Positions 17,926 to 27,252 of a stretch of DNA of 64,000 nt are shown piece by piece. Origin of the DNA: an uncultured Eubacterium sp. (GTDB lineage: Bacteria > Bacillota > Clostridia > Peptostreptococcales > Anaerovoracaceae). The notes below the pieces were generated by a model that made no database searches, was not told where the DNA came from, and saw only the letters and a list, made by a program, of their open reading frames with translations. Numbering within the stretch: the stretch's first letter is position 1; each line of letters starts with the position of its first letter. The position numbers were made by a program, and so were the translations under genes. Where the stretch lies: NCBI GenBank assembly GCA_902495595.1, contig CABUXV010000006.1:22566-86565 (forward strand). The letters run 5' to 3'.

Positions 17926-18924
17926 TCATCCTTTTACAGCTTTTATAATGTCTTCCACTGTCTTTTCTGCATGATGTTCATCAGATTTTACTCTGCAATC
18001 AGCATATTTCTCATACATAGGAACTCTTATATTGTAAAGGTCATCTATAGTTTGTCCTTTTTTCATCGCTACTCCTCTTGTGGTAATATTCCTTAAACGT
18101 TTTTTGATAGTTCTTAAGGAAACCTCTATATAAACAATCTTTCCGGATTTCTTTAAATGTTCCATGGCTTCAGGATAATAAACTGCGCTGCCTCCTGTGG
18201 CAATTACTGTATTTTTTACATCTATTTTTTTTAGAATATCTTCTTCTGTTTTTTTAAAAACATCAATTCCGTCTTGATTTATTATTTTCTGCAAACTTTT
18301 TCCGGCTTTTTGCTGTATCAACAAATCCGTATCTATAAAACTCATATTGAGACTTTTGGCAAGAATAACTCCCGTGACGCTTTTGCCGCAGGAAGGCATT
18401 CCGATAAGAACTATATTAGAATCAATCCCTGAATCTTCAATATCTTTTCCATTGATATCAATTTTTTCTTCTTCATCAATAAGTCTTTTAACTTCATCAA
18501 TCTGATTTTCAGAAAACACCTTAATACCCGCATTTTTTAAAAGCTCCGCGGAAAGACCTTCCCCGCTAATCAATTTTCCTGAGAACGTTCCATCATATAT
18601 TTTGCTGTTTCCGCAGGAGGGGCTTTTTTCTTTAAGTACAGCGCATAAAACCTTTCCTTCCTCAGCAAGCCGTACTGCTTCCTTTGCCCCTTTCAGATAT
18701 TCTGCCGTAACATCTCTTCCGTCTCTTGTTACTATTTTATCTCCCTTTCTCTGCGCATCCGTGCGAGGAACAGGAAGACCTCCGAACACTTCAGGACATA
18801 CAGGTATCAATCTTCCTTCTTTTTTCCATTTTAAAAACTCCGGATTTCGTTCTTCTTTTGATTTTCCATCATATCTTACAGGTTCTCCTCCGTAAAGGCA
18901 CTGACTTACAAGAATTTTTCTCAT
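17926..18924 (-). CDS. DUF523 (thiouracil desulfurase-like)-shikimate kinase fusion
   Basis: This 332-residue protein joins two domains. Residues 1-145 are DUF523, the family of the iron-sulfur 2-thiouracil desulfurase TudS: CLYGGEPVRYDG with Cys9, CPEVFGGLPVPR with Cys43, and EKSPSCG with Cys104, the three cluster ligands. Residues 170-332 are a shikimate kinase: Walker A GMPSCGKS (175-182), FIDTDLLIQQ, ATGGSAVYYPE (shikimate-binding GG), and the LID/adenine region RNITTRGVA...RVPMYEKYAD. The linker is acidic. Shikimate kinase phosphorylates shikimate at C3 on the way to chorismate. No other aromatic pathway genes are nearby. The fusion is clear in sequence; why a desulfurase-like domain is attached is unknown. 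Confidence 0.85.
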   Translation of the reverse strand: MRKILVSQCLYGGEPVRYDGKSKEERNPEFLKWKKEGRLIPVCPEVFGGLPVPRTDAQRKGDKIVTRDGRDVTAEYLKGAKEAVRLAEEGKVLCAVLKEKSPSCGNSKIYDGTFSGKLISGEGLSAELLKNAGIKVFSENQIDEVKRLIDEEEKIDINGKDIEDSGIDSNIVLIGMPSCGKSVTGVILAKSLNMSFIDTDLLIQQKAGKSLQKIINQDGIDVFKKTEEDILKKIDVKNTVIATGGSAVYYPEAMEHLKKSGKIVYIEVSLRTIKKRLRNITTRGVAMKKGQTIDDLYNIRVPMYEKYADCRVKSDEHHAEKTVEDIIKAVKG

Positions 18925-18951
18925 TCATCTTTCTCCACATTTATTATAATG

Positions 18952-18979
18952 AAAAAAGAAGCAGCTTTCGAGCTGCTTC
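18952..18979 (-). terminator. terminator of ispH-rpsA
   Basis: On the minus strand GAAGCAGCT and AGCTGCTTC form a perfect 9-bp stem with a CGAA tetraloop followed by TTTTTT. It lies about 20 nt after the ispH-rpsA stop and is a textbook intrinsic terminator. Confidence 0.9.
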
Positions 18980-18997
18980 TGCAATTATCCAGGTAAA

Positions 18998-20974
18998 CTA
19001 TTCTTCAGCTGCATCCTCTGCTTCTTCAGTTTCTGCAGGTGCTGCGCTTTCTTCCTCAACAGGAGGTTCAACCGTCTCCCTTATGCTGAGACTAATTCTT
19101 TTGCGTTCCTTATCAATTTCAAGAATCTTCGCCGTTACTACCTGACCAATTTCAAGTTCTTCTCCGATGTTGCCAACCCTCTTATGCGCAACCTCTGAAA
19201 TATGTACAAGACCGTCAAGACCGGGCTCCAGCTCAACAAAAGCACCGTATTCTTTAATCTGAACAACTTTGCCTTCAATAACCTGTCCAATCTGATAATT
19301 ATCATCAATAACGCTCCATGGTTCAGGCTGATTCTGCTTCAATCCCAATGAAATCTTTCCTTTTTCAGCATTCATGGAAAGAACTTTTACATTGATTTTC
19401 TGACCAATCTCGAGAACTTCCTGAGGATGCTTTAATTTACCCCATGAAATTTCCGAAATATGGAGAAGACCGTCAATGCCTCCGATATCTACGAAAGCGC
19501 CGTAATCCGTAAATCTCATTACAGTACCTTCCACAACATCGTCTACATTTAAGTTTTCCCAAATTTCAGCTACCAGCTTATCCTTTTCCTCATTGAGGAA
19601 AAGTTTATGCGAGAATACCGCTCTGTTTCTTCTCTGGTCAACTCTGGAAACTCTTACTTCCATAGTCTGTCCAACAAATTCCTCTGCATTTTCGACATAA
19701 TGGTCCGAAAGCTGCGAAAGAGGAATAAAACCCGAAACTTCCTTATATTCAGCAATAACTCCACCATTTACCGGTCTAGTTACTTTAACTTCAAGAACTG
19801 TTTTATCTTCAAGCGCTTTAACTATTTCATCCCAGTTAGCGCTGATTTCTAACTTTTTCTTTGAAAGTAAAATTCCACCGTCTCCATCATCCGTTTTGAT
19901 AACTTTTGCCTGGATTTCATCGTCAACTTTGAAGGTATCCGCTAAAGTTTTACCGTCTTCCAGACTAACTTCTGAGATAGGCAGAATACCGTCTTTCTTG
20001 CATCCTAAATTTACAATAACTTCTTTGTCTGTAACCTGGTGCACTTTTCCTGTGACAATTTCGCCACCTCTTGGTAATCTTAAAGACTTTTCAATCTCGT
20101 CCATAAGATCGTTCATGTTTAATTCGTTGTTTTCAAGTGTTACTTCACTCATTCTGGCAATAACCTCCTTAATAGTGCATTCGGGAGTCGAGGCACCCGC
20201 TGCTATTCCTATTCTATTACATTTTTGAATTTCTTTCAACGGTAAATCATTAATATTTTCAACAAAATGGCTATTTAGGCAATTTTTTTTAGAAATTTCG
20301 TACAATTTCTTAGTATTGGAACTATGCCTGCCTCCGATTACTATCATCAAGTCCGATTTTTTTGCCAGTTCTTCACATGATTTTTGTCGCTTTGATGTCG
20401 CGCTGCATATTGTATTGCTTACGGAAAAACGCTTATTTTTTTCCCTGAATGCTTTTAAAACATCCTCAAGCATATCTTCTCTTATCGTGGTCTGGGTAAC
20501 GACAAAAAGATTGTCTTCTTCTACATCAAGAGCCTCATCGTAGGAACTTACTATTATCGCAGGTTTTCTGCACCACCCTGATATTCCCAGAACTTCCGGA
20601 TGGTCTTTATCCCCGACTATTACCACGTTATCGTCAGTATCATAAACGAGCTTATGTATCTTCGCCACAAACGGACAAGTAGCATCCACAAGCTCAATAT
20701 TTTTTTCCTCGGCTTCATCATAGAAATTTTTTCCCTCGCCGTGAGACCTGATTATAACCATGCTGCAGTCTTCGGAAGCTTCTATTTCATCAAGGGAATT
20801 TATCGCTTTAATCCCCTTTTTCTCAAGGTCTTTCGTAACTCTTTTATTATGTATAAGCGACCCCATTGAATAAATACTTTTTTTGCTGTTTTCCGCTGCG
20901 ACTTCCGCCTTTTCTATCGCCTGTTTTACGCCAAAGCAAAATCCTGCGTTCTCAGCTCTTTTTATTTCTTTCAT
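18998..20974 (-). CDS. ispH: bifunctional HMBPP reductase IspH / ribosomal protein S1
   Basis: The N-terminal 280 residues are IspH, the [4Fe-4S] enzyme that makes IPP and DMAPP in the last step of the non-mevalonate pathway; cluster cysteines are in AGFCFGVKQ (Cys13), VDATCPFV and NTICSATSKRQ, and GIAAGASTPE closes the domain. The rest is four S1 RNA-binding repeats (starting near GEIVTGKVHQVTDKEVIVNL, ...VTRPVNGGVIAEYKEVSGFI, VEGTVMRFTDYGAFVDIGGI and IEGKVVQIKEYGAFVELEPG) and an acidic, Ala/Glu-rich tail. This fusion is known in many Clostridia. The start overlaps the end of rarA by 23 nt. Confidence 0.95.
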   Translation of the reverse strand: MKEIKRAENAGFCFGVKQAIEKAEVAAENSKKSIYSMGSLIHNKRVTKDLEKKGIKAINSLDEIEASEDCSMVIIRSHGEGKNFYDEAEEKNIELVDATCPFVAKIHKLVYDTDDNVVIVGDKDHPEVLGISGWCRKPAIIVSSYDEALDVEEDNLFVVTQTTIREDMLEDVLKAFREKNKRFSVSNTICSATSKRQKSCEELAKKSDLMIVIGGRHSSNTKKLYEISKKNCLNSHFVENINDLPLKEIQKCNRIGIAAGASTPECTIKEVIARMSEVTLENNELNMNDLMDEIEKSLRLPRGGEIVTGKVHQVTDKEVIVNLGCKKDGILPISEVSLEDGKTLADTFKVDDEIQAKVIKTDDGDGGILLSKKKLEISANWDEIVKALEDKTVLEVKVTRPVNGGVIAEYKEVSGFIPLSQLSDHYVENAEEFVGQTMEVRVSRVDQRRNRAVFSHKLFLNEEKDKLVAEIWENLNVDDVVEGTVMRFTDYGAFVDIGGIDGLLHISEISWGKLKHPQEVLEIGQKINVKVLSMNAEKGKISLGLKQNQPEPWSVIDDNYQIGQVIEGKVVQIKEYGAFVELEPGLDGLVHISEVAHKRVGNIGEELEIGQVVTAKILEIDKERKRISLSIRETVEPPVEEESAAPAETEEAEDAAEE

Positions 20975-22244
20975 CTATGCGCTCCAGTTCTTCCAAATAT
21001 TTTTTAAACGCCGCCTCGCTGCCGTTTTCCGTAGGTTCATAATACTTTACCCTTTCCCTATAAAGGTTATCGGGAAGATACTGCTGCGTAACATATCCTC
21101 CATATGAATGAGGGTACTTGTAGTCTATTCCCCTGCCAAGCTTTTCTGCCCCGCTGTAATGGGAATCCTTCAAATGATTCGGAACATCATCTATTTTCCT
21201 GCTTCTCAAATCCGATGATGCTTTTTCTATGGCCATTATAGATGAATTGGATTTAGGACAGGATGCAAGAAGTATAACTGCCTGAGCCAAGTTTATCCTG
21301 GCTTCCGGAAATCCTACCATCTGCGCCGCCTGTACACAGGAAGTCACTATCGAAACAGCGCTCGGATAAGCCATTCCTATATCCTCGCTTGCCATTACCA
21401 TAAGGCGTCTTCCTATCATTACTACATCCGCTCCGCCTTCTATGAGTCTTGCCAGATAATGTACAGCTGCGTGAGGATCGCTTCCTCTTATGGATTTCTG
21501 AAGCGCCGAAAGAAGATTGTATTTATCTTCTTCCCTGTCGTAAAAGACCGTCTGTCTCTGCATCGCTTCGCCTATTATTTTTTTATCTATTACGCTGTTT
21601 TCCGAAAGATTATCTACGATAAATCCCAGTGTATCAAGAGCAACTCTACAGTCTCCATTGCTCATTTGAGCCAGCATTATCAAAGCATCTTCTTCATATG
21701 CTATATTAAGACCTCCAAAGCCTTTTTCATCATCTTTCAAAGTTCTCTTCAATATGACAGCAAGCTCTTCAGCCGACAGCCTTTTAAACTCATATATATT
21801 TCTTACTCTGCTCAGCACCGCATTATTTACTGAAAAATAGGGATTCTCTGTCGTACTTCCTATAAACTTTATTATTCCCTCTTCTATAGCTTTCAAAAGG
21901 GTGTCCTGTTGAAATTTATTCCATCTGTGAACCTCATCCACATAAAGACATGTTGTTTCTTTCATCAAACCGTAAAACCGTACAGAGGCATTTTCTAAAA
22001 TTGTCTTCAGTTCCTTTGTTCCTGTTACCGACGCATTTATTTCCACAAAACTGCTGTCTATTTCACCTGCTATTATTCTGGCTAAAGTCGTTTTGCCCGT
22101 TCCCGAAGGACCGAAAAATATTGCAGAATCAAAAGTTTTGTTTTTTATTGAATTGTAAAACAACGAGCCCTCAAACATAAAATGTGTTTGTCCAACAAAT
22201 TCTTCAAGTTTTGCAGGTCTCATTTTAGTAGATAGCGGTATCAT
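20952..22244 (-). CDS. rarA: replication-associated recombination protein RarA
   Basis: RarA (MgsA) is an AAA+ ATPase related to clamp loaders that acts at stalled replication forks. The 430-residue protein shows RPAKLEEFVGQTHF, Walker A GPSGTGKTTLARI, Walker B LYVDEVHRWNKFQQD, the sensor region FIGSTTENPYFSVN, and the C-terminal tetramerisation block SAVSIVTSCVQAAQMVGFPEARINLAQAV. It follows the SPOR-domain gene by 14 nt and overlaps ispH-rpsA, so the three are probably one transcript. Confidence 0.95.
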   Translation of the reverse strand: MIPLSTKMRPAKLEEFVGQTHFMFEGSLFYNSIKNKTFDSAIFFGPSGTGKTTLARIIAGEIDSSFVEINASVTGTKELKTILENASVRFYGLMKETTCLYVDEVHRWNKFQQDTLLKAIEEGIIKFIGSTTENPYFSVNNAVLSRVRNIYEFKRLSAEELAVILKRTLKDDEKGFGGLNIAYEEDALIMLAQMSNGDCRVALDTLGFIVDNLSENSVIDKKIIGEAMQRQTVFYDREEDKYNLLSALQKSIRGSDPHAAVHYLARLIEGGADVVMIGRRLMVMASEDIGMAYPSAVSIVTSCVQAAQMVGFPEARINLAQAVILLASCPKSNSSIMAIEKASSDLRSRKIDDVPNHLKDSHYSGAEKLGRGIDYKYPHSYGGYVTQQYLPDNLYRERVKYYEPTENGSEAAFKKYLEELERIDERNKKS

Positions 22245-22258
22245 CAGTATTATATCCT

Positions 22259-22765
22259 TTATTCATATATTTCCGTAACAAAAGCTTTGGTTCCCTCAGG
22301 CAGTTTATCAAGAGCTGACCTTGCTTCATCTTTCGTTTTATAAGTTTCACCTACAATTTTATACATACTGTTTTGCTCTTTCACCTGAAGACCTGTTATA
22401 TTCAAGGCTGACATGGCTTTTTCAGCGGCATCTTTACTGGAATAGCTTCCGAACTGCAAAGCATATCCTGTCAGCTTTCCGCTGCTTTCAACCTTTACAT
22501 CATCTTCAACAACCTTGCTCTCCTTGTCCTTAGATGAATCAGAAGAATCTTTTTTCGATTTTTCATCCTGCTTATCAGAAAGCTTTTCCGTTACCTGGGG
22601 AACGTAATTAACTACAGGCTCTACCACATATTTAGCCGTAGCGTATCCGCATCCTACGGAAAGGCACAAAATAATGATTACAGGCATATAATTAGGCTTC
22701 ACCCTTCTTCTGCCGTTTCCTCTTGCATTTCCTCTGAAATTTTTTGCGTATCTTTTGTTTCTCAT
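22259..22765 (-). CDS. SPOR-domain membrane protein
   Basis: This 168-residue protein has a basic N-terminus rich in Arg/Asn, one membrane segment (YMPVIIILCLSVGCGYATA), a charged Ser/Lys/Asp linker and a C-terminal SPOR domain (GYALQFGSYSSKDAAEKAMSA...YKIVGETYKTKDEARSALDKL). SPOR domains bind denuded peptidoglycan at septa or, in spore formers, in the engulfed spore wall, so a cell-envelope role is likely. It is the first gene of a probable SPOR-rarA-ispH transcript. Confidence 0.8.
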   Translation of the reverse strand: MRNKRYAKNFRGNARGNGRRRVKPNYMPVIIILCLSVGCGYATAKYVVEPVVNYVPQVTEKLSDKQDEKSKKDSSDSSKDKESKVVEDDVKVESSGKLTGYALQFGSYSSKDAAEKAMSALNITGLQVKEQNSMYKIVGETYKTKDEARSALDKLPEGTKAFVTEIYE

Positions 22766-22890
22766 GAATATTCCTCTCCTTATAAAGTATCTATTAAATA
22801 CTATTAAAGAAGAGGTGTCTTTATTCCAATAAGCACAAATCCAAAAACTTTATTACAATATTTATATCCTACATCAAAGCACATTATTTT

Positions 22891-24369
22891 TCAATGTTCT
22901 ACATCGAAATCACAATCTTTAAGAGGAATTATTTTCGTCTTATGCTTTATTTTGTACCACAGATATATACCTATAAAAATCGGGATTGTTCCATAGCTTG
23001 TTATCACATCAAACCAGTTGAAATTCTCCGGCAAAAGAAAAGTATAATTTGCACCGAAAATTATTACAATACTCAAAATCGTGGCAACTATGGGACCAAA
23101 AGGGAAAAGTTTAGCTTTATAAGGCAAATCATTTAAATCTCTTCCCTGAATAACATACGCTTTTCGGAACCTGTAATGCGCAATAGCAATTCCGAGCCAT
23201 ATTATAAACGCTGTAATCGCAGATATATTATAAAGTGCAAAATATATTCTTCCCGTTCCCACTATTGATGACAAAAATACGCTTGAAGCTATAAGTGCAG
23301 TAACTATCACAGCATTGGTGGGAACACCCTTTTTATTAGTCTTTGCAAAAATCTTCGGAGCTTTGTTTTCTTTTGCCATCGAATATAACATTCTGCTTGA
23401 ACCGTAAAGGCTTGATGCTCCGCACGAAAGCACCGACGTCAGAATTATTGCATTCATTATTGAAGCGGCTCCTGCTATCCCTGCCCTTTCAAAAATCATA
23501 GTAAAAGGACTCATTGTAACATCATTATCATTTGAACCAAGAAGATTTGGATTAGTAAAAGGTATTAAAAATCCTATTACTATAATGGTACCTAAATAAA
23601 ATATCATTATCCTTGAAAATACATTTTTTACCGCTCTTGGCACTGTCTTTTTGGGGTCTTCTGCTTCCCCTGCAGCAAGAGCTACCATTTCAACTCCGGA
23701 AAAAGAAAATCCTGCTGATAAAAATGCTGCCAGCATCATTCCAAAACCACCGATAAAAGGAGCTTTGTTGCCGTTGCCATCCTCCAGTACCCAGTTGCTT
23801 ATTCCCGGAGACGTTCCGCCAAGAATACCTGCAATCATAAGAACACCGATAATAAGAAAAATTATTACAGTTACTACTTTTATGCCTGCAAACCAATATT
23901 CACTTTCTCCGAATATCTTAGCCGGAGCATAATTAAGAAGAAATAAAAATATAAGAAATCCGGCAGCCCATATTTCAACATTTGTGTCAGGCAGCCAATA
24001 TTGAATTATTATAGTAGCCGCCGATATCTCGACAGCCAGAGTTATTGCCCAGGAAAACCAGTAATTCCAGCCTACGGCAAATCCGAATGCCGGGTCTACA
24101 AATCTCGATGCAAATGTTTCAAAAGAACCTGCCACCGGAAGCAGCGTTGACATTTCTCCCAATGAAGCTATTATAAAATATACAAGTACTCCCATAACTA
24201 TAAATGCAGCAACCGCTCCTCCCGGACCTGCTGAACTGAACGTGCTCCCGCTTGTTAAGAACAAACCCGTTCCAATACTGGCACCTATTGCTATCATCGA
24301 CATATGTCTTGATTTAAGACTTCTGTGAAGTTTATCATTTTCAATTTTTTTAGATTTTTTATTACCCAT
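22891..24369 (-). CDS. APC-family amino acid permease
   Basis: This 492-residue permease of the amino acid-polyamine-organocation superfamily resembles the AAT group of proton symporters. It has about 12 membrane helices; the N-terminal signature RHMSMIAIGASIGTGLFLTSG and SFSFSGVEMVALAAGEAEDP are characteristic, the latter holding the conserved Glu region of helix 6. I use the start MGNKKSKK because AAGGGGC lies 5 nt upstream; longer in-frame starts would add about 40-77 residues lacking family similarity. The substrate cannot be read from the sequence. It is separated from the upstream small gene by a terminator, so it has its own promoter. Confidence 0.88.
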   Translation of the reverse strand: MGNKKSKKIENDKLHRSLKSRHMSMIAIGASIGTGLFLTSGSTFSSAGPGGAVAAFIVMGVLVYFIIASLGEMSTLLPVAGSFETFASRFVDPAFGFAVGWNYWFSWAITLAVEISAATIIIQYWLPDTNVEIWAAGFLIFLFLLNYAPAKIFGESEYWFAGIKVVTVIIFLIIGVLMIAGILGGTSPGISNWVLEDGNGNKAPFIGGFGMMLAAFLSAGFSFSGVEMVALAAGEAEDPKKTVPRAVKNVFSRIMIFYLGTIIVIGFLIPFTNPNLLGSNDNDVTMSPFTMIFERAGIAGAASIMNAIILTSVLSCGASSLYGSSRMLYSMAKENKAPKIFAKTNKKGVPTNAVIVTALIASSVFLSSIVGTGRIYFALYNISAITAFIIWLGIAIAHYRFRKAYVIQGRDLNDLPYKAKLFPFGPIVATILSIVIIFGANYTFLLPENFNWFDVITSYGTIPIFIGIYLWYKIKHKTKIIPLKDCDFDVEH

Positions 24370-24562
24370 AAAATGCCCCTTTACAATATATGTTTCAGAT
24401 ATATTATCCCCGCAGGAAATTTTTTTATTTGCATAACAAAAAATAAAAAAGTCGTGCAATTCGTAATCAAAAATCCTATTACACATACTCCTCCCATAAA
24501 AAATACCGATTTTTGAAATAATTTCTTTGATATTACGCCAGTCTATATCGGCATAAAAAAAA

Positions 24563-24587
24563 ACCTGCTCCTTAATATAGAACAGGT
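24563..24587 (-). terminator. terminator after the small gene
   Basis: On the minus strand CCTGTTC and GAGCAGG form a 7-bp stem (one G-U pair) followed by nine T residues. It ends the transcript of the 61-residue protein and isolates the permease gene. Confidence 0.75.
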
Positions 24588-24609
24588 CTTTGTTAATCAT
24601 AATTTTTTA

Positions 24610-24795
24610 TTATATAAATTCCAGATAAGTATTTATCAGCCGCTGCGCGTAGTCCATATATCCCATAGATGTGGTTAAATGAACAATACGCTCAAAATCC
24701 AATTTGGTCATTTTTTCCTTTCCGGTCAGTAAATCATAATCACGTTTTCCGCATATTAACAAAAAATCCTCTCTCTGTTTTTCTGCTTTTTGCAT
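24610..24795 (-). CDS. small 61-residue protein of unknown function
   Basis: I do not recognise this protein. It is charged and probably helical (MQKAEKQREDFLLICGKRDY, TKLDFERIVHLTT, YAQRLINTYLEFI) with one cysteine and no membrane segment. A very strong AGGAGGGG site lies 5-7 nt before the ATG and a terminator follows, which argues that it is a genuine monocistronic gene. It faces the divergent XRE regulator across about 190 bases, so it may be that regulator's target. Confidence 0.65.
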   Translation of the reverse strand: MQKAEKQREDFLLICGKRDYDLLTGKEKMTKLDFERIVHLTTSMGYMDYAQRLINTYLEFI

Positions 24796-24984
24796 AAATA
24801 CCCCTCCTGCAATTAACTGAAACTTTATATCAATAGAAAATACACCCGCTTAACTGTTTTCATTATAATTTTTTATTAAAAACCCACTTTAAATATACTG
24901 TGTATATGTTTCATTTATACAAGCCATTATATTACACTCTGTGAATGGTTACAATATAAAAAATATGAAATGAGGGGGTAAACC

Positions 24985-25347
24985 GTGGAAATAGATTATA
25001 AAGCAATCGGTCAACGTATAAAAATAGCAAGGATAAAAAAAGGAATAACACAGGAAAATGTTGCAGATATCATAGATATGACCCCTGCACACATAAGTAA
25101 TGTCGAAACCGGAAAAACTAAAGTAAGCCTTCCTGCATTAATCGAAATTGCAAATGCACTTTCAGTATCAGTTGATACTCTATTATGCGATAATGTGATC
25201 AACTCAAAAATTATATTTGATAAAGAAATAAAAGAAATATTCGAAGACTGCAACGAATATGAAACGAGACTGCTTGTTGACCTGTTAAAAGCTTCTAAAA
25301 CAGCAATACGTAAAGACGCAGAAAGAAAAAATCAATTTAAAAGATAA
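24985..25347 (+). CDS. XRE-family transcriptional regulator
   Basis: The 120-residue protein has an N-terminal Cro/C1-type helix-turn-helix (IGQRIKIARIKKGITQENVA, MTPAHISNVETGKTKVSLP, LIEIANALSVSVDTLL) and a short helical C-terminal tail probably used for dimerisation. Translation starts at GTG with GAGGGGG 6-8 nt upstream. It is a single-gene plus-strand unit between two minus-strand permeases and is divergent from the small protein gene. Its target is unknown; the shared intergenic region and the adjacent permeases are candidates. Confidence 0.85.
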   Translation: MEIDYKAIGQRIKIARIKKGITQENVADIIDMTPAHISNVETGKTKVSLPALIEIANALSVSVDTLLCDNVINSKIIFDKEIKEIFEDCNEYETRLLVDLLKASKTAIRKDAERKNQFKR

Positions 25348-25398
25348 AAAACCGCAAAGTAAAAATTACAGTCTCATGTAAAGTTTCTCTGCGGTTTT
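25348..25398. terminator. bidirectional terminator
   Basis: AAAACCGCA and TGCGGTTTT form a perfect 9-bp stem directly after the XRE stop codon, with T-rich sequence on both strands. It can end both the XRE gene and the convergent permease transcript. Confidence 0.75.
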
Positions 25399-25436
25399 CT
25401 TGATTTTTATTTATATACAAATTTCATCGCAATCAT

Positions 25437-27137
25437 TTATTTACTGAAATATTTCTCTATAAAGTAATCATAATCAACAGTTTCCTCACTACTAGGTCTG
25501 TCTTTTTTATATCCATATGCCATAATACATATCCCTGCGGCAATAAAACACAGTCCTGCCCATTTGAATATTACCAGTATTTGAGGAATGAATTCTCCCA
25601 TCATATCATAATCGGATGACGTCCATCCGCCATAATCTATTTCATACCATCTGAGCCAAAACTGACCTATAAAAGTTACGCTGCCTAATAGGAATATAAA
25701 TATGCCTATTCTGAATATATCTCCAAAAGCCAACTTAGTTGAAGTGTTTACCGGATATCTCCCAGGCTCATCAACACTCAGCCCTCCGTATTTCCTTTTA
25801 AAAACAATATATACCAGCGGTCCCGTGACTGTACCAATAAGACCTGTCATAAGATAATCCGTACCATTTACCAAAAGTGCAACTGCTGAAATCAAAATAG
25901 GACATGACGTAAAAAATATCAGACCTAATTTCCCTCCCGGCATAACATAAAGCCCTCTTTTTTTGCGTTCATCAACAGGTACTGTTTTTCTCAGCTTGAT
26001 AACTGCAATCGACAGTATTATATAAAGATCAAGTATAAAAACAACTTCAATACTTACGAGAGTAGTAAAGTCAGACTGAGATAAAAGCAATGTAACTATT
26101 GCCAAAGATATTATTCCCACATACGGAACTCCCCTTTTCCTGCTTATTCGTACCATAAATCTCGGACACAGATTATCATCTGCCAGCACAAAAAATCCCC
26201 TTGAGCCGGATGCCATATATGTATTAAATATAGCGCACTGAGATACAATTGCAACAAGTAAAAAAATATATCCCCATATATTACCTAAATTTTGAGTAAG
26301 AACAGTAGCATATCCTACTGTTTCGTTGCCAAATCCCCCATCTGTTGCCCAGTCCATCCAGCTTCCCGAAGGCAGAGTGGCAAGGCCTGCTATCGTAGGC
26401 AGTATATAAGTAAGCGCCACGATAGGCATGGCAATCATTAACCCCTTTGGTATCACCTGAGGATTTTTTACTTCACCCGCCATATTTGAAATACATTCAT
26501 ATCCGCAGTACATCCACACACATATACATATTCCGTTTCCTATGCTGTCCAAAAGATTATATCCTTCAGGCATCATCGGCTCAACAGGACTTGTATTCCA
26601 GTTCATAAATCCTACAATCGAAACCAGTGCAAAAGCCAATACTATGAGTACGGAAAGAACAGTGCTTACTTTCCCCACTTCTTTTATTCCAAATAAATTT
26701 ATAACAGTAAAAATTAAAACCATACCTATTCTGAGTACATGCAGCGATATCTCAGACATCGGTATCAGCTGACTTACATATCCGGTAACCAACGTAACAT
26801 AGACACCGTTTGTTATATAAGTCGATACAGTTCCCCACCATCCTGCCTGAAATCCCCAAAATTCTCCGAATGCTTCTTTCACCCATACATATACGCCACC
26901 TTCCGAAGGCATAAGAGAGCCGCATTCTGCCGTCAGATTGCTTATAGGGTATGCCCACACGACAGGAAATACCGTAAGCAATATCAATGTCATTCCCGGA
27001 CCGGATTCAGGAATCATCTCTTCTATTCCAAATGCTCCTGCGCCTACGAGACAATAGAGCATAAATACAATACCCGAAACTTTTATATCATGCTTTTTTA
27101 AACCAGCAACACCATGAACATGTGACTGTTGGCTCAT
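25437..27137 (-). CDS. APC-superfamily amino acid/polyamine transporter
   Basis: This 566-residue transporter has about 12-14 membrane helices and the APC helix-1 motif (VFMLYCLVGAGAFGIEEMI) with PVVWAYPISNLTAECGSLMP and EGGVYVWVKEAFGEFWGFQAG, typical of the amino acid:polyamine/antiporter (YfnA/GadC-like) branch. It is longer than the 22.9 kb permease because of additional C-terminal helices and a hydrophilic end. Transcribed alone on the minus strand; the tad operon upstream ends about 115 nt before its start. Substrate unknown. Confidence 0.85.
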   Translation of the reverse strand: MSQQSHVHGVAGLKKHDIKVSGIVFMLYCLVGAGAFGIEEMIPESGPGMTLILLTVFPVVWAYPISNLTAECGSLMPSEGGVYVWVKEAFGEFWGFQAGWWGTVSTYITNGVYVTLVTGYVSQLIPMSEISLHVLRIGMVLIFTVINLFGIKEVGKVSTVLSVLIVLAFALVSIVGFMNWNTSPVEPMMPEGYNLLDSIGNGICICVWMYCGYECISNMAGEVKNPQVIPKGLMIAMPIVALTYILPTIAGLATLPSGSWMDWATDGGFGNETVGYATVLTQNLGNIWGYIFLLVAIVSQCAIFNTYMASGSRGFFVLADDNLCPRFMVRISRKRGVPYVGIISLAIVTLLLSQSDFTTLVSIEVVFILDLYIILSIAVIKLRKTVPVDERKKRGLYVMPGGKLGLIFFTSCPILISAVALLVNGTDYLMTGLIGTVTGPLVYIVFKRKYGGLSVDEPGRYPVNTSTKLAFGDIFRIGIFIFLLGSVTFIGQFWLRWYEIDYGGWTSSDYDMMGEFIPQILVIFKWAGLCFIAAGICIMAYGYKKDRPSSEETVDYDYFIEKYFSK

Positions 27138-27252
27138 TTCACGCTCCCTCCATTAATTCAAACAGTATATTTTTCGATACAACCATACAAATATATCATA
27201 ATTAGAGCTACTTTCATACTGTTTTTTTATGGAAAAATTTCGGTAAAATAAA

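Noticed and set aside
18998..20974. IspH-S1 fusion as a novel architecture
   Set aside because: The fusion is well known in Clostridia.
24370..24560. Riboswitch or T-box upstream of the permease
   Set aside because: Only the terminator of the upstream gene is seen; no specifier, T-box sequence or known aptamer core was found.
22891..24600. Longer N-terminus of the APC permease (up to 77 extra residues)
   Set aside because: The extension lacks family similarity, and a well spaced AAGGGGC site precedes the shorter start MGNKKSKK.
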